The position numbers and the translations under genes are program-made. A stretch of DNA of 64,000 nucleotides from an uncultured Bacteroides sp. (lineage in GTDB: Bacteria; Bacteroidota; Bacteroidia; Bacteroidales; Bacteroidaceae): the NCBI GenBank assembly GCA_947574505.1, contig CANPJW010000010.1:1-64000 (forward strand). Direction: 5' to 3'. The notes beneath the pieces are model-generated. The model saw nothing but the letters and a program-made list of their open reading frames with translations. It did not search any database and was not told where the DNA came from. Numbering within the stretch: position 1 is the first letter of the stretch; each line of letters begins with the position of its first letter. Of the stretch, positions 21,807 through 30,556 are shown piece after piece.

Positions 21807-21829
21807 TAACCGTAAAGAAAGTAAAGACT

Positions 21830-22834
21830 ATGAACGAATATACAGCAAAAGATTTCAAAAAGGGACAACCTCGCTGGTGTCCGGGTTGCGGTGACCATTT
21901 TTTCTTGGCTTCGCTGCACAAAGCGATGGCTGAATTGGGAGTGGCTCCTCATGATACTGCCGTTATTTCGGGTATCGGATGTTCCAGCCGTCTGCCTTAT
22001 TACATGAATACATATGCCATGCAGACTGTGCACGGTCGTGCGGCTGCTATTTCTACAGGCTGCAAGGTGGCTAATCCGAAGATTACTGTCTGGCAGATTT
22101 CAGGGGATGGTGATGGGCTGGCTATTGGTGGAAATCATTTTATACACGCCGTTCGTCGTAATATCGACTTGAATATGATTTTGTTGAACAACCGTATATA
22201 TGGTTTGACCAAAGGACAGTATTCTCCGACCTCTCCCCGTGGATTTGTTAGCAAATCATCTCCTTACGGCACTGTGGAAGATCCGTTTCATCCGGCTGAA
22301 TTATGTTTTGGTGCGCGTGGGCGTTTCTTTGCCCGTGCGGTAGCTACGGATGGTCCTGGTACAGTGGAGATTCTGAAAGCTGCTGCCAATCATAAAGGTG
22401 CGGCTGTATGTGAAATTCTTCAGAACTGCGTCATTTTTAATGATGGAACACACGAATCAGTATATACGAAAGAAGGTCGTTCAAAGAATGCCATTTATTT
22501 GGAACACGGTAAACCGATGTTGTTTGGGGTAGATAAAGAATACGGGCTGATGCAGGAAGGTTTCGGGCTGAAAGTGGTAAAGATTGGCGAGAATGGTGTG
22601 ACGGAAAAAGACATTTTAGTGCACGATGCTCATTGTATGGATAATACTTTGCAGTTGAAACTGGCATTGATGGAAGGACCGGATTTTCCGGTTGCATTAG
22701 GGGTGATCCGTGATGTGGAAGCGCCTACTTATGATGACGCCGTTAATGCACAGATTGAAGAAGTGGCCGCAAAGAAAAAATATCATAATTTCCAGGAATT
22801 ACTGATGACAAATGATATTTGGGAAGTGAAATAA
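21830..22834 (+). CDS. korB: 2-oxoacid:ferredoxin oxidoreductase beta subunit, probably 2-oxoglutarate
   Basis: 334 residues, carrying thiamine pyrophosphate and probably one Fe-S cluster. Cys17 and Cys20 are in RWCPGCGDHFF; the TPP/Mg motif is SGDGDGLAIGGNHFIH followed by NNRIYGLTKGQYSPTS. It forms the catalytic half of the KorAB complex. The spacing of 23 bp from korA and the shared downstream terminator indicate a two-gene operon. In Bacteroides this enzyme supplies succinyl-CoA or runs the reductive branch of the TCA cycle (family and genus knowledge). Confidence 0.9.
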   Translation: MNEYTAKDFKKGQPRWCPGCGDHFFLASLHKAMAELGVAPHDTAVISGIGCSSRLPYYMNTYAMQTVHGRAAAISTGCKVANPKITVWQISGDGDGLAIGGNHFIHAVRRNIDLNMILLNNRIYGLTKGQYSPTSPRGFVSKSSPYGTVEDPFHPAELCFGARGRFFARAVATDGPGTVEILKAAANHKGAAVCEILQNCVIFNDGTHESVYTKEGRSKNAIYLEHGKPMLFGVDKEYGLMQEGFGLKVVKIGENGVTEKDILVHDAHCMDNTLQLKLALMEGPDFPVALGVIRDVEAPTYDDAVNAQIEEVAAKKKYHNFQELLMTNDIWEVK

Positions 22835-22880
22835 TATTTTCATTTTCCCTGTAGGAACCGGATCTACAGAGTTGTTCTAA

Positions 22881-22937
22881 AAATTAAATGGTTAGTAATA
22901 GGCAGTGAATAATTGCCGGTTACTAACCATTTAATTT
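22881..22937. terminator. Bidirectional terminator between korB and upp
   Basis: AAATTAAATGGTTAGTAA (22881-22898) pairs perfectly with TTACTAACCATTTAATTT (22920-22937), and a second small stem (GGCA/TGCC) forms within the loop. It lies between two convergent genes. Confidence 0.85.
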
Positions 22938-22990
22938 AGAATTTTAGTGTGTAAGAGAACACACCTGAAACTGTCCTTATAGTTTGAGCT

Positions 22991-23650
22991 TTAGAGTTTC
23001 TCGCCGAATGATAAATCACCGGCATCCCCTAACCCCGGAACAATGTATTTGTGCTCGTCCAAGACAGGGTCTATGGCGGCACACCATAATGTGACATCAT
23101 CGCCGGGAAAAAGTTCTGCCATATGCGCTACCCCTTGTTGGCTGGCAATGACACAGGCCATCTGCAATTTAGCTGGTTTGCCTTTGGTAAGGAACGCTTT
23201 CCAGGCAAGTTCCATGCTTTCACCGGTGGCAAGCATGGGATCAACGAGAAGCAAGGTTCTGTCATTCAATGAAGGAGCGGCGATGTATTCAATGTGTACA
23301 TCTACAATACGGTGTTCATCATCTTTGTAAAAACGGAATGCGGAAACGAAAGCGTTGTCGGCATGGTCGAACATGTTCAGAAAACCGGTGTGCAGCGGCA
23401 GTCCGGCACGGAATACCGTTGCGATCACTATTTTGTCATCGTGTGTGCTGGCCGTGGCAGTTCCCAAGGGTGTCTGTACTTGCTTTACGGAATAGGTTAG
23501 TGCTTTACTCATCTCGTATGCCATGATTTCTCCTATTCTTTCAATATTTCTGCGGAAACGCATACGATCATTTTGAACATGTACATCGCGCAATTCCGCT
23601 ACATATTGGTTTAGGAGAGAATTGCCTTCACTGAGATTGATGATTTTCAT
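22991..23650 (-). CDS. upp: Uracil phosphoribosyltransferase
   Basis: 219 residues. It makes UMP from uracil and PRPP in pyrimidine salvage. The PRPP-binding motif is LLVDPMLATGES, and the uracil-binding C-terminus is IVPGLGDAGDLSFGEKL. The length is slightly above the bacterial norm (about 208). It is monocistronic, with korB convergent and pckA divergent. Confidence 0.93.
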   Translation of the reverse strand: MKIINLSEGNSLLNQYVAELRDVHVQNDRMRFRRNIERIGEIMAYEMSKALTYSVKQVQTPLGTATASTHDDKIVIATVFRAGLPLHTGFLNMFDHADNAFVSAFRFYKDDEHRIVDVHIEYIAAPSLNDRTLLLVDPMLATGESMELAWKAFLTKGKPAKLQMACVIASQQGVAHMAELFPGDDVTLWCAAIDPVLDEHKYIVPGLGDAGDLSFGEKL

Positions 23651-23806
23651 ATCTATGCTTTTGTTATATTGTTGACTTTGACCTGCAAAGAAACAAATAA
23701 TTTCTAGATTTGTAAAGTACGAATTGCATTTTTGTTACACAAATATAAATATTTGATTATTACGGAAATTTTTCTCTAATAACTTCTTTTTTTTAAAATA
23801 AAGCAC

Positions 23807-23814
23807 TAATTTTG
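23807..23814 (+). promoter_or_regulatory. -7 element of the pckA promoter
   Basis: TAATTTTG matches TAnnTTTG. It leaves a leader of about 90 nt before pckA; I see no recognised riboswitch fold in that leader. Confidence 0.6.
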
Positions 23815-23910
23815 TAGCGCCTTAGACAAGGGGGTGTTGAAAAACATCTTCTTTCAGAAAATAAAGAGTAAAAATAACATTATACAATAACCAAATTAAA
23901 TCATTAAAAA

Positions 23911-25518
23911 ATGGCAAATTTAGATTTAAGCAAGTACGGTATTACCGACGTGAAGGAAGTTCTCCACAATCCTTCTTATGATGTGCTTTTCGCTGAAGAA
24001 ACTAAACCGGGATTGGAAGGTTTCGAAAAAGGACAGGTTACTGAACTGGGTGCTGTAAACGTAATGACTGGTGTTTACACAGGTCGTTCTCCTAAAGATA
24101 AATTCTTCGTTAAGAATGAAGCTTCTGAAAATTCAGTATGGTGGACTTCTGACGAATATAAAAACGATAACAAACCTTGTACTGAAGAAGCTTGGGCTGA
24201 CTTGAAGTCTAAAGCTGTAAAACAATTGAGCGGCAAGCGTTTGTTCGTTGTTGATACATTCTGCGGTGCTAATGCTGCAACTCGTATGAAAGTACGTTTC
24301 ATCATGGAAGTAGCTTGGCAGGCTCATTTCGTAACTAACATGTTCATCCGCCCGACTGCTGAAGAACTGGAAGCTTACGGAGAACCTGATTTTGTATGTT
24401 TCAATGCATCTAAAGCAAAAGTTGACAACTATAAAGAACTGGGCTTGAACTCTGAAACAGCTACTGTTTTCAACTTGAAGACTAAAGAACAAGTTATCCT
24501 GAACACTTGGTACGGTGGTGAAATGAAGAAAGGTATGTTCTCTATCATGAACTACATGAACCCGCTTCGTGGTATCGCTTCTATGCACTGCTCTGCTAAT
24601 ACAAATATGGAAGGAACTAGTTCGGCTATCTTCTTCGGTTTGTCTGGTACAGGTAAGACTACTTTGTCTACTGACCCGAAACGTAAGTTGATCGGTGACG
24701 ACGAACACGGATGGGATGACGAAGGTGTATTCAACTACGAAGGTGGTTGCTATGCTAAAGTTATCAACTTGGATAAGGAAAGTGAACCCGATATCTACGC
24801 TGCTATCAAACGTGACGCTTTGCTGGAAAACGTAACAGTTGATGCTGACGGTAAGATTGATTTCGCTGATAAGAGCGTAACAGAAAACACTCGTGTTTCT
24901 TATCCTATCTATCATATCGAAAACATCGTTAAACCTATCTCTAAAGGTCCTCACGCTCAACAAGTTATTTTCTTGTCAGCTGATGCATTCGGTGTATTGC
25001 CTCCGGTATCTATCTTGAACCCTGAACAAGCTCAGTATTACTTCTTGTCTGGATTTACAGCTAAATTGGCTGGTACAGAACGTGGTATTACTGAACCGAC
25101 TCCGACATTCTCTGCTTGCTTCGGTGCTGCTTTCTTGTCATTGCATCCTACTAAGTATGCTGAAGAATTGGTTAAGAAGATGGAAAAGACTGGTGCTAAA
25201 GCATATTTGGTTAACACTGGTTGGAACGGTACTGGTAAACGTATCTCTATCCGCGATACTCGTGGTATCATCGATGCTATTTTGGATGGCTCTATTGATA
25301 AGGCTCCTACTAAGGTTATTCCTTACTTCGATTTCGTTGTTCCTACAGAATTGCCGGGTGTTGATCCGAAGATCCTTGATCCTCGTGACACTTACGCTGA
25401 CGCTGCTCAGTGGGATGAAAAAGCAAAAGACTTGGCTGGTCGTTTCATCAAGAACTTCGCTAAGTTCACTGGTAACGAAGCAGGTAAGAAATTGGTTGCT
25501 GCCGGTCCGAAATTGTAA
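23911..25518 (+). CDS. pckA: Phosphoenolpyruvate carboxykinase (ATP)
   Basis: 535 residues, full length. The kinase loop GLSGTGKTT has Gly243 and Lys249 (counted from the start ATG), followed by the metal and nucleotide motif [13 protein letters not shown]. In Bacteroides the enzyme runs mainly from PEP to oxaloacetate with CO2 fixation and ATP gain, feeding the fumarate-succinate path (genus knowledge). Codon use is unusually uniform (mostly GAA, GGT, CGT, AAC), a sign of high expression. It has its own promoter and a strong terminator. Confidence 0.96.
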   Translation: MANLDLSKYGITDVKEVLHNPSYDVLFAEETKPGLEGFEKGQVTELGAVNVMTGVYTGRSPKDKFFVKNEASENSVWWTSDEYKNDNKPCTEEAWADLKSKAVKQLSGKRLFVVDTFCGANAATRMKVRFIMEVAWQAHFVTNMFIRPTAEELEAYGEPDFVCFNASKAKVDNYKELGLNSETATVFNLKTKEQVILNTWYGGEMKKGMFSIMNYMNPLRGIASMHCSANTNMEGTSSAIFFGLSGTGKTTLSTDPKRKLIGDDEHGWDDEGVFNYEGGCYAKVINLDKESEPDIYAAIKRDALLENVTVDADGKIDFADKSVTENTRVSYPIYHIENIVKPISKGPHAQQVIFLSADAFGVLPPVSILNPEQAQYYFLSGFTAKLAGTERGITEPTPTFSACFGAAFLSLHPTKYAEELVKKMEKTGAKAYLVNTGWNGTGKRISIRDTRGIIDAILDGSIDKAPTKVIPYFDFVVPTELPGVDPKILDPRDTYADAAQWDEKAKDLAGRFIKNFAKFTGNEAGKKLVAAGPKL

Positions 25519-25543
25519 TCTGAATTTTACAGATTTAACATAT

Positions 25544-25577
25544 AAAAAGTGGTTCCTATCGGGAACCACTTTTTTTT
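25544..25577 (+). terminator. Rho-independent terminator of pckA
   Basis: AAAAAGTGGTTCC pairs with GGAACCACTTTTT around a short loop, followed by a run of T. It begins 26 bp after the pckA stop. Confidence 0.9.
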
Positions 25578-25623
25578 ATGCTTGAAAATGCCTAGATTTG
25601 TTGCAAACCAAATATGATAGCAA

Positions 25624-26274
25624 ATGAAATTATTTAGATTAATGTTAGTTGGTGCAGGTATGTTCGTATTATGCAGCTGTACATCGCAAGGTTCTCAACA
25701 GAAGGAAGTTGTTACGGATAGTGTTTCCGTGAGTCAGGTAGACCCTGTAATAGAAACTATTATGAGCCGCCGTAGTATACGGAAGTATAAGCCCAAGGCT
25801 GTGGAACGTGAAAAAATGCAGACTATAGTGGAATGTGGAATCAATGCACCTAATGGAATGAATAAACAGTCATGGGAGGTTCGTGTAGTAGATAATCCGG
25901 AATTTATCAATGGTTTGACTGAAATTTTCAAAAAAGAAAATCCCAAAGCGGCAGAACGTCCGGGATTTCAGAATATGTTCAATAATGCTCCTACAGTAGT
26001 GTTTATTGCTAACGATCCTGCATATGATATGTCACAGATAGATTGTGGTCTGTTGGGTGAGAATATGATTTTGTCTGCTTGGTCAATGGGAATAGGTTCC
26101 TGCTGTTTGGGAGGGCCTGTGCGTTTCATGAAATCACCTGCAGCTGCCGAATATATGAAACAGTTGGGATTCAGTGAAGGGTATGAGTTGCTTTATGCGA
26201 TTGCTTTCGGTTATCCCGATGAAATGCCGGCTGCTAAACCTAGAGAAGTTAGTAAAGTAAAGTTTGTAGATTAA
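25624..26274 (+). CDS. Nitroreductase-family lipoprotein
   Basis: 216 residues. An N-terminal lipoprotein signal with lipobox LCSC (Cys19) precedes a complete nitroreductase domain: the FMN-phosphate motif SRRSIRKYKPK, the NAPNGMNKQSWEV strand, and DCGLLGENMILSAWSMGIGS near the C-terminus. FMN-dependent reductases of this family reduce quinones, flavins or nitro compounds using NAD(P)H. Export as a lipoprotein is odd because neither NAD(P)H nor FMN is normally available outside the cytosol, so the signal sequence or an alternative electron donor deserves attention. It starts between the pckA terminator and a terminator shared with typA. Confidence 0.85.
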   Translation: MKLFRLMLVGAGMFVLCSCTSQGSQQKEVVTDSVSVSQVDPVIETIMSRRSIRKYKPKAVEREKMQTIVECGINAPNGMNKQSWEVRVVDNPEFINGLTEIFKKENPKAAERPGFQNMFNNAPTVVFIANDPAYDMSQIDCGLLGENMILSAWSMGIGSCCLGGPVRFMKSPAAAEYMKQLGFSEGYELLYAIAFGYPDEMPAAKPREVSKVKFVD

Positions 26275-26280
26275 ATATAA

Positions 26281-26316
26281 AAAATCCCGAAGGTAATATG
26301 GTCTCCGGGATTTTTT
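26281..26316. terminator. Bidirectional terminator between the nitroreductase gene and typA
   Basis: AAAATCCCG pairs with CGGGATTTT around an 18-nt loop, with T-runs outside on both strands. The two genes are convergent. Confidence 0.82.
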
Positions 26317-26334
26317 ATATTAAAGGTAGATTGA

Positions 26335-28137
26335 TTAGCTTTTGTTAGCTCTCTTACGTTCTGTTTCGTCAAGAATCACTTTACGCATACGCATACTCTT
26401 TGGAGTAACTTCTACATATTCATCTTCCTTAATGTATTCCAATGCTTCTTCCAACGAAAATACTACCGGAGGAATGATGCGTGCCTTGTCATCAGAACCT
26501 GATGCGCGCATATTGGTAAGCTTCTTCGATTTAGTTACATTGATAACCAAGTCGTTTTCATGAACATGTTCACCTACTACTTGGCCGGCATATACTTCGT
26601 CTTGCGGATAAATGAAAAATTTGCCACGATCCTGTAATTTGTCAATAGCGTATGCAAAAGCTGTTCCGCTTTCCATAGCAATCATAGAACCGTTGCTGCG
26701 ACGTTCTATCTCGCCCTTGTATGGTTGGTAGCATTTAAAACGGTGAGCCATGATCGCTTCTCCGGCCGATGCTGTCAGTACATTGGTACGAAGACCGATA
26801 ATACCGCGCGAAGGCATATCAAACTCAATGTTTACACGGTCACCCTGTGTTTCCATAGAAACTAAATCACCTTTACGGCGGGTTACCATATCGATCATTT
26901 TACTGGAATATTCTTCGGGTACGCTGATCGTTAATTCTTCGATAGGTTCGCATTTTACTCCGTCTATTTCTTTGAAGATAACCTGAGGCTGGCCCACTTG
27001 TAATTCGTATCCTTCGCGGCGCATGGTTTCAATCAGGACAGAAAGATGAAGCACACCACGTCCTGAAACAATCCATTTACCGTCCTCCAGTTCGCTTTTG
27101 CGTACACGCAATGCCAGGTTCTTATCCAATTCTTTGGTCAAGCGGTCTTGGATGTGGCGTGAAGTCACAAACTTACCTTCTTTGCCGAAGAAAGGAGAAT
27201 CGTTGATAGTGAATAACATACTCATGGTCGGTTCGTCAATGGCGATGGGGGGCAATGGTTCCGGATTTTCGAAATCGCAGATAGTATCACCAATTTCGAA
27301 GCCTTCTACACCTACTACAGCACAGATGTCTCCCGATGAAACGGCATTTGTCTTTTTACGTCCTAAGCCTTCAAAAGTATGTAGCTCTTTGATTTTAGAC
27401 TTTATCAGACTACCATCACGCTTTGCTAGTGTAATATTCATACCTTCTTTCAGCGTACCACGATGTACACGTCCTACAGCAATACGACCTGTATATGCTG
27501 AATAGTCTAAAGAGGTGATTAACATTTGAGGAGTTCCCTCCAACTGCTTCGGTGCCGGAATATGCTCAATAATAGCGTCCAACAACGGAACCAGGTTTTC
27601 TGTCGGGGTCTTCCAATCAGTACTCATCCAATTATTTTTGGCAGAACCATAGATAACGGGGAAATCCAACTGATCTTCTGTAGCATTCAGGCTGAACATC
27701 AAGTCGAATACCATTTCGTATACTTCTTCCGGACGGCAGTTGGGTTTATCCACCTTGTTCACTACAACTACAGGTTTCAATCCGATCTGTAATGCCTTTT
27801 GCAATACGAAGCGTGTCTGCGGCATCGGGCCTTCGAATGCGTCTACCAATAAGATACATCCATCAGCCATATTGAGTACACGTTCTACTTCGCCACCGAA
27901 GTCGGCGTGTCCCGGAGTATCAATAATATTGATTTTTGTTCCTTTGTAGTTAATTGAAACGTTCTTTGAAAGGATAGTTATCCCTCTTTCGCGTTCCAAG
28001 TCATTATTATCCAATACCAGTTCACCATTTGTCTGGTCGTTGCGGAACAAATGTCCCGCCAGCATCATCTTGTCCACCAAAGTCGTTTTTCCGTGGTCTA
28101 CGTGGGCGATGATCGCAATGTTTCTAATGTCTTGCAT
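26335..28137 (-). CDS. typA: Ribosome-associated GTPase TypA/BipA
   Basis: A 600-residue translational GTPase. The G1 motif AHVDHGKTT is at residues 11-19, G2 lies near RERGITI, G3 is DTPGHADFG and G4 is VNKVDKP. After the G domain come the EF-G-like beta barrel, the III and V domains and the BipA-specific C-terminus. It helps ribosome assembly and translation under stress. The length is normal for the family. A TACCTTTG promoter element lies 23 bp upstream, and the gene is alone on its transcript. Confidence 0.96.
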   Translation of the reverse strand: MQDIRNIAIIAHVDHGKTTLVDKMMLAGHLFRNDQTNGELVLDNNDLERERGITILSKNVSINYKGTKINIIDTPGHADFGGEVERVLNMADGCILLVDAFEGPMPQTRFVLQKALQIGLKPVVVVNKVDKPNCRPEEVYEMVFDLMFSLNATEDQLDFPVIYGSAKNNWMSTDWKTPTENLVPLLDAIIEHIPAPKQLEGTPQMLITSLDYSAYTGRIAVGRVHRGTLKEGMNITLAKRDGSLIKSKIKELHTFEGLGRKKTNAVSSGDICAVVGVEGFEIGDTICDFENPEPLPPIAIDEPTMSMLFTINDSPFFGKEGKFVTSRHIQDRLTKELDKNLALRVRKSELEDGKWIVSGRGVLHLSVLIETMRREGYELQVGQPQVIFKEIDGVKCEPIEELTISVPEEYSSKMIDMVTRRKGDLVSMETQGDRVNIEFDMPSRGIIGLRTNVLTASAGEAIMAHRFKCYQPYKGEIERRSNGSMIAMESGTAFAYAIDKLQDRGKFFIYPQDEVYAGQVVGEHVHENDLVINVTKSKKLTNMRASGSDDKARIIPPVVFSLEEALEYIKEDEYVEVTPKSMRMRKVILDETERKRANKS

Positions 28138-28159
28138 ACTATACCTATATATTTGGCTG

Positions 28160-28167
28160 CAAAGGTA
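28160..28167 (-). promoter_or_regulatory. -7 element of the typA promoter
   Basis: The minus strand reads TACCTTTG, matching TAnnTTTG, 23 bp before the typA start codon. Confidence 0.6.
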
Positions 28168-28203
28168 CGATTTTTATTCTAAAAAATATTTGGCTGTTAA
28201 CGA

Positions 28204-28398
28204 TTATTTTTTATCTTCCGTATCTTCTTTACTTTTAAATGTAGAGGGAGTGGTGCCATAGAAATCGACAAAATGCTTTCTGAAGGTGGAGATGTCATTA
28301 TAACCAACCATCTCATGACAGGTATCATGACATCCGTTATTACAAGATCCGGTATTAAGTATAAAGGAGAATGTTATGAGCAGCCTGTTAGAAATCAT
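28204..28398 (-). pseudogene. AraC-type regulator remnant (C-terminal helix-turn-helix)
   Basis: A 64-residue frame whose last 40 residues (EMVGYNDISTFRKHFVDFYG, then TTPSTFKSKE) are the second helix-turn-helix of an AraC/XylS DNA-binding domain. The N-terminal part does not fit, and the rest of a normal 250- to 300-residue regulator is missing. It is best read as the end of a decayed regulator gene. The small plus-strand frame beginning at 28376 overlaps its start, which supports rearrangement here. Confidence 0.65.
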
Positions 28399-28627
28399 GG
28401 ATAAAAAATCATGCGGTAAATGGTATGCCTATGAACAGTCTGCTTTTTATTTGAGCCGGATGATGCTTGAGCTTTCTTTAGACCGTTATGTGATGGAAAA
28501 TGCTTTGTGGCTGGCAAGGGCGGAAATTGATGTAAACCGGATTTCTTGGGATAAAGTTATCAGTCATAGCCAATCCGAATATGTATTGCACTATAGGTTC
28601 CATGAGTGGCTGGTTGAAATAAAATAG
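28376..28627 (+). CDS. Small hypothetical protein (83 aa)
   Basis: Not recognised. It has a good ribosome-binding sequence (AAAGGAGA) 6-7 bp before the ATG and a composition like a soluble, mostly helical protein (YEQSAFYLSRMMLELSLDRY). It lies in the disturbed patch between typA and rpsO beside an AraC remnant, so it may be a leftover from an insertion. No promoter element is obvious. Confidence 0.4.
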   Translation: MSSLLEIMDKKSCGKWYAYEQSAFYLSRMMLELSLDRYVMENALWLARAEIDVNRISWDKVISHSQSEYVLHYRFHEWLVEIK

Positions 28628-28667
28628 CGATAGTTTAAAAAGGGTCCAGTCCGAAATTCGTGAAGAA

Positions 28668-28814
28668 ATGGTTTCGGACTGGGCACTTTTATTCATCGGA
28701 TGGAGAGAAATCGGGTTTACAATTTCATTCAATGTCAGTTGGGCAGCCTTTGCTATAATGTTCGAAGATATGCTGAAAGATGCGACAGTAAAAGAGATAG
28801 AAGATTATTTTTAA
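28668..28814 (+). CDS. Very small hypothetical frame (48 aa)
   Basis: A frame from ATG 28668 to TAA 28812-28814, open further upstream to a stop near 28620 without another ATG. It encodes a hydrophobic centre and an acidic amphipathic end (MFEDMLKDATVKEIEDYF). The composition looks protein-like, but no ribosome-binding site or family is evident. It could be the broken tail of a larger protein or a small membrane peptide. It ends 42 bp before the rpsO promoter element. Confidence 0.3.
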   Translation: MVSDWALLFIGWREIGFTISFNVSWAAFAIMFEDMLKDATVKEIEDYF

Positions 28815-28855
28815 AATAAATCGCTCTAATTCATTGTGATATAAAAGATAATGTC

Positions 28856-28863
28856 TATCTTTG
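28856..28863 (+). promoter_or_regulatory. -7 element of the rpsO promoter
   Basis: TATCTTTG matches TAnnTTTG, 44 bp before the rpsO start; a TTGT lies about 18 bp upstream of it. Confidence 0.65.
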
Positions 28864-28907
28864 CACCTGCTAAATGAAAATTTTATATATCAAAAAATCT
28901 AAGAATT

Positions 28908-29177
28908 ATGTATTTAGATGCAGCTAAAAAACAAGAAATCTTTGAAAAGTACGGAAAGTCTAACACTGATACTGGCTCAGCTGAAGCGCAGATAGCTTTG
29001 TTTTCATACCGTATTTCTCACCTGACTGAGCACCTGAAGCTCAACAGAAAAGATTATAGCACTGAAAGAGCTTTGACAACTTTGGTAGGTAAACGCCGTG
29101 CGTTGTTGAACTACCTGAAGAACCGTGATATCGAAAGATATCGTGCTATTGTTAAAGCACTAGGATTACGTAAGTAA
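28908..29177 (+). CDS. rpsO: 30S ribosomal protein S15
   Basis: 89 residues, the family's exact size. It has the S15 signature (DTGSAEAQIALFSYRISHL, then LVGKRRALLNYLK) and ends with the conserved helix DIERYRAIVKALGLRK. S15 binds 16S rRNA at the central-domain three-way junction. The gene is monocistronic between its promoter and terminator; pnp, its usual partner in enterobacteria, is not adjacent. Confidence 0.97.
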   Translation: MYLDAAKKQEIFEKYGKSNTDTGSAEAQIALFSYRISHLTEHLKLNRKDYSTERALTTLVGKRRALLNYLKNRDIERYRAIVKALGLRK

Positions 29178-29203
29178 TTCAATCTCTATTGAAAAGGACT
29201 TAA

Positions 29204-29239
29204 AGAAAAGCCGCTCTCTGAAAAGAAAGCGGCTTTTCT
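29204..29239. terminator. Bidirectional terminator between rpsO and luxS
   Basis: AGAAAAGCCGCT (29204-29215) pairs with AGCGGCTTTTCT (29228-29239). Both genes end toward it. Confidence 0.85.
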
Positions 29240-29279
29240 ATTTTCTGTTATTACGTTTCTACTGTTCTGTTGTTGAGAA

Positions 29280-29765
29280 TTACTCTTTAGTAGGATAATA
29301 CAGATTATCTTTTGTCATGTGTTCCAATACTTCATGCAGATATTTGGCCGACTCCCATTTGGCCATAGGCAGGTCATGAAGCAAGTAGTTACCGCAATCT
29401 TTAGGGGCGGCTCCCGGAACTTCGCCTTCAAAATCGGCTACAAAGCGGAACGTTTCCTGCATCAGTTCTATAATATCTTCCGATTTTAAATCGCCTTTCA
29501 TTAACAGGTAGTTACCGGTGAGGCATCCCATCGGTCCCCAGTAGACAATTTTGTCAGACCATATAGGGTGGTTACGCAGGTAGGTAGCGGCTAGATGCTC
29601 TATGGTATGCAAGGCTCCTTGCCCCAAAGCAGGTTCCCGGTTGGGTTCTTTCATGCGGATGTCAAAGGTTGTGACCGTTTCACCGCCCACTTCGTCTTTT
29701 CTGGATACATAGATACCGCGAAGCAAGCGGATATGGTCAATGGTAAAACTGGGTATTGTCTTCAT
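29280..29765 (-). CDS. luxS: S-ribosylhomocysteine lyase LuxS
   Basis: 161 residues. The metal ligands are His53 and His57 (HTIEHLAA) and Cys124 (KDCGNYLLHD), and the catalytic Cys81 is in MGCLTGNYLL. It splits S-ribosylhomocysteine into homocysteine and DPD, the AI-2 precursor. The gene follows mtnN by 11 bp, so the two consecutive steps of S-adenosylhomocysteine detoxification are encoded together. Whether AI-2 is used as a signal here cannot be told; no LuxP, LuxQ or Lsr genes are in the window. Confidence 0.96.
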   Translation of the reverse strand: MKTIPSFTIDHIRLLRGIYVSRKDEVGGETVTTFDIRMKEPNREPALGQGALHTIEHLAATYLRNHPIWSDKIVYWGPMGCLTGNYLLMKGDLKSEDIIELMQETFRFVADFEGEVPGAAPKDCGNYLLHDLPMAKWESAKYLHEVLEHMTKDNLYYPTKE

Positions 29766-29776
29766 ATTATTCGTTT

Positions 29777-30472
29777 TTATAAATTAGCTGGTAATGAGGA
29801 AAGGAAGGTATGAGTGACCTCGAAGGAACGGTCGGCTATAGTCTCCCAAAAATTTGTGTATTGTTCCCAATGGTTGTCGGATCCCGGCGTATCGCTGATG
29901 ATACGGAAACTGATGAACGGTACCTTATATATATAACAGATTTGGGCGATGGCTCCCGATTCCATATCTACTGCCAGCCCTTCGTGGAACTTTTCTTTAA
30001 TGTCGTTCAGTTCGGAACGGTCGGTGATGAATTTGTCTCCGCTGCATATCAGACCTCCATGAATGGCGGTCGGAGTATCCAGTGACATGGCGCAATCAAA
30101 CAATGTGGCATTACCTTCGAATCGGGCGGGAAGTCCTTGTATCTGTCCGTACATATTGCCTTCTCCACACCATACATCATGATATACAATTTGTCGGCTC
30201 ACCACAACATCCATTATTTTCAGGCAGCTGTCTATGCCTCCTGCTACACCGGTGCTGATGACACAGTCGGGTTGGAAGGTACGGATCAGTTCTACAGTAC
30301 CGGCAGCAGCGTTCACTTTACCTATTCCGCATTTCATCAGGATAATGGTATTATTTCTAATGCTGCCTTCAGTATATTGGAAAGGACCTTCGGTGTATTC
30401 TTTCTTGTTTTCGAGCAGTTGCGCTACTTGTTTCTGCTCGGAACTCATGGCTGTTATAATTCCTATTTTCAT
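29777..30472 (-). CDS. mtnN: 5'-methylthioadenosine/S-adenosylhomocysteine nucleosidase
   Basis: 231 residues. The acid Glu12 (AMSSEQKQV), the purine-pocket signature STGVAGGID, the ribose-binding glutamate in VDMESGAIAQ and the catalytic Asp in RIISDTPG are all present. It removes adenine from S-adenosylhomocysteine and methylthioadenosine, giving the LuxS substrate. It is first in a mtnN-luxS operon driven by TACATTTG at 30495-30502. Confidence 0.95.
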   Translation of the reverse strand: MKIGIITAMSSEQKQVAQLLENKKEYTEGPFQYTEGSIRNNTIILMKCGIGKVNAAAGTVELIRTFQPDCVISTGVAGGIDSCLKIMDVVVSRQIVYHDVWCGEGNMYGQIQGLPARFEGNATLFDCAMSLDTPTAIHGGLICSGDKFITDRSELNDIKEKFHEGLAVDMESGAIAQICYIYKVPFISFRIISDTPGSDNHWEQYTNFWETIADRSFEVTHTFLSSLPANL

Positions 30473-30494
30473 AATTCAACTTTATTTATGGCTG

Positions 30495-30502
30495 CAAATG
30501 TA
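30495..30502 (-). promoter_or_regulatory. -7 element of the mtnN-luxS promoter
   Basis: The minus strand reads TACATTTG, matching TAnnTTTG, 23 bp before the mtnN start. Confidence 0.6.
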
Positions 30503-30524
30503 CGCATTTTATCAGAGTATATCG

Positions 30525-30532
30525 TATCTTTG
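30525..30532 (+). promoter_or_regulatory. -7 element of the yfhO promoter
   Basis: TATCTTTG matches TAnnTTTG, 24 bp before the yfhO-like start and only 22 bp from the divergent mtnN -7 element. Confidence 0.6.
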
Positions 30533-30556
30533 CAACGTTAATAAACAGATATACTT

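Noticed and set aside
24133..24963. 276-codon open frame antisense to pckA
   Set aside because: A by-product of the strongly biased codon use of pckA; no ribosome-binding site and no family features.
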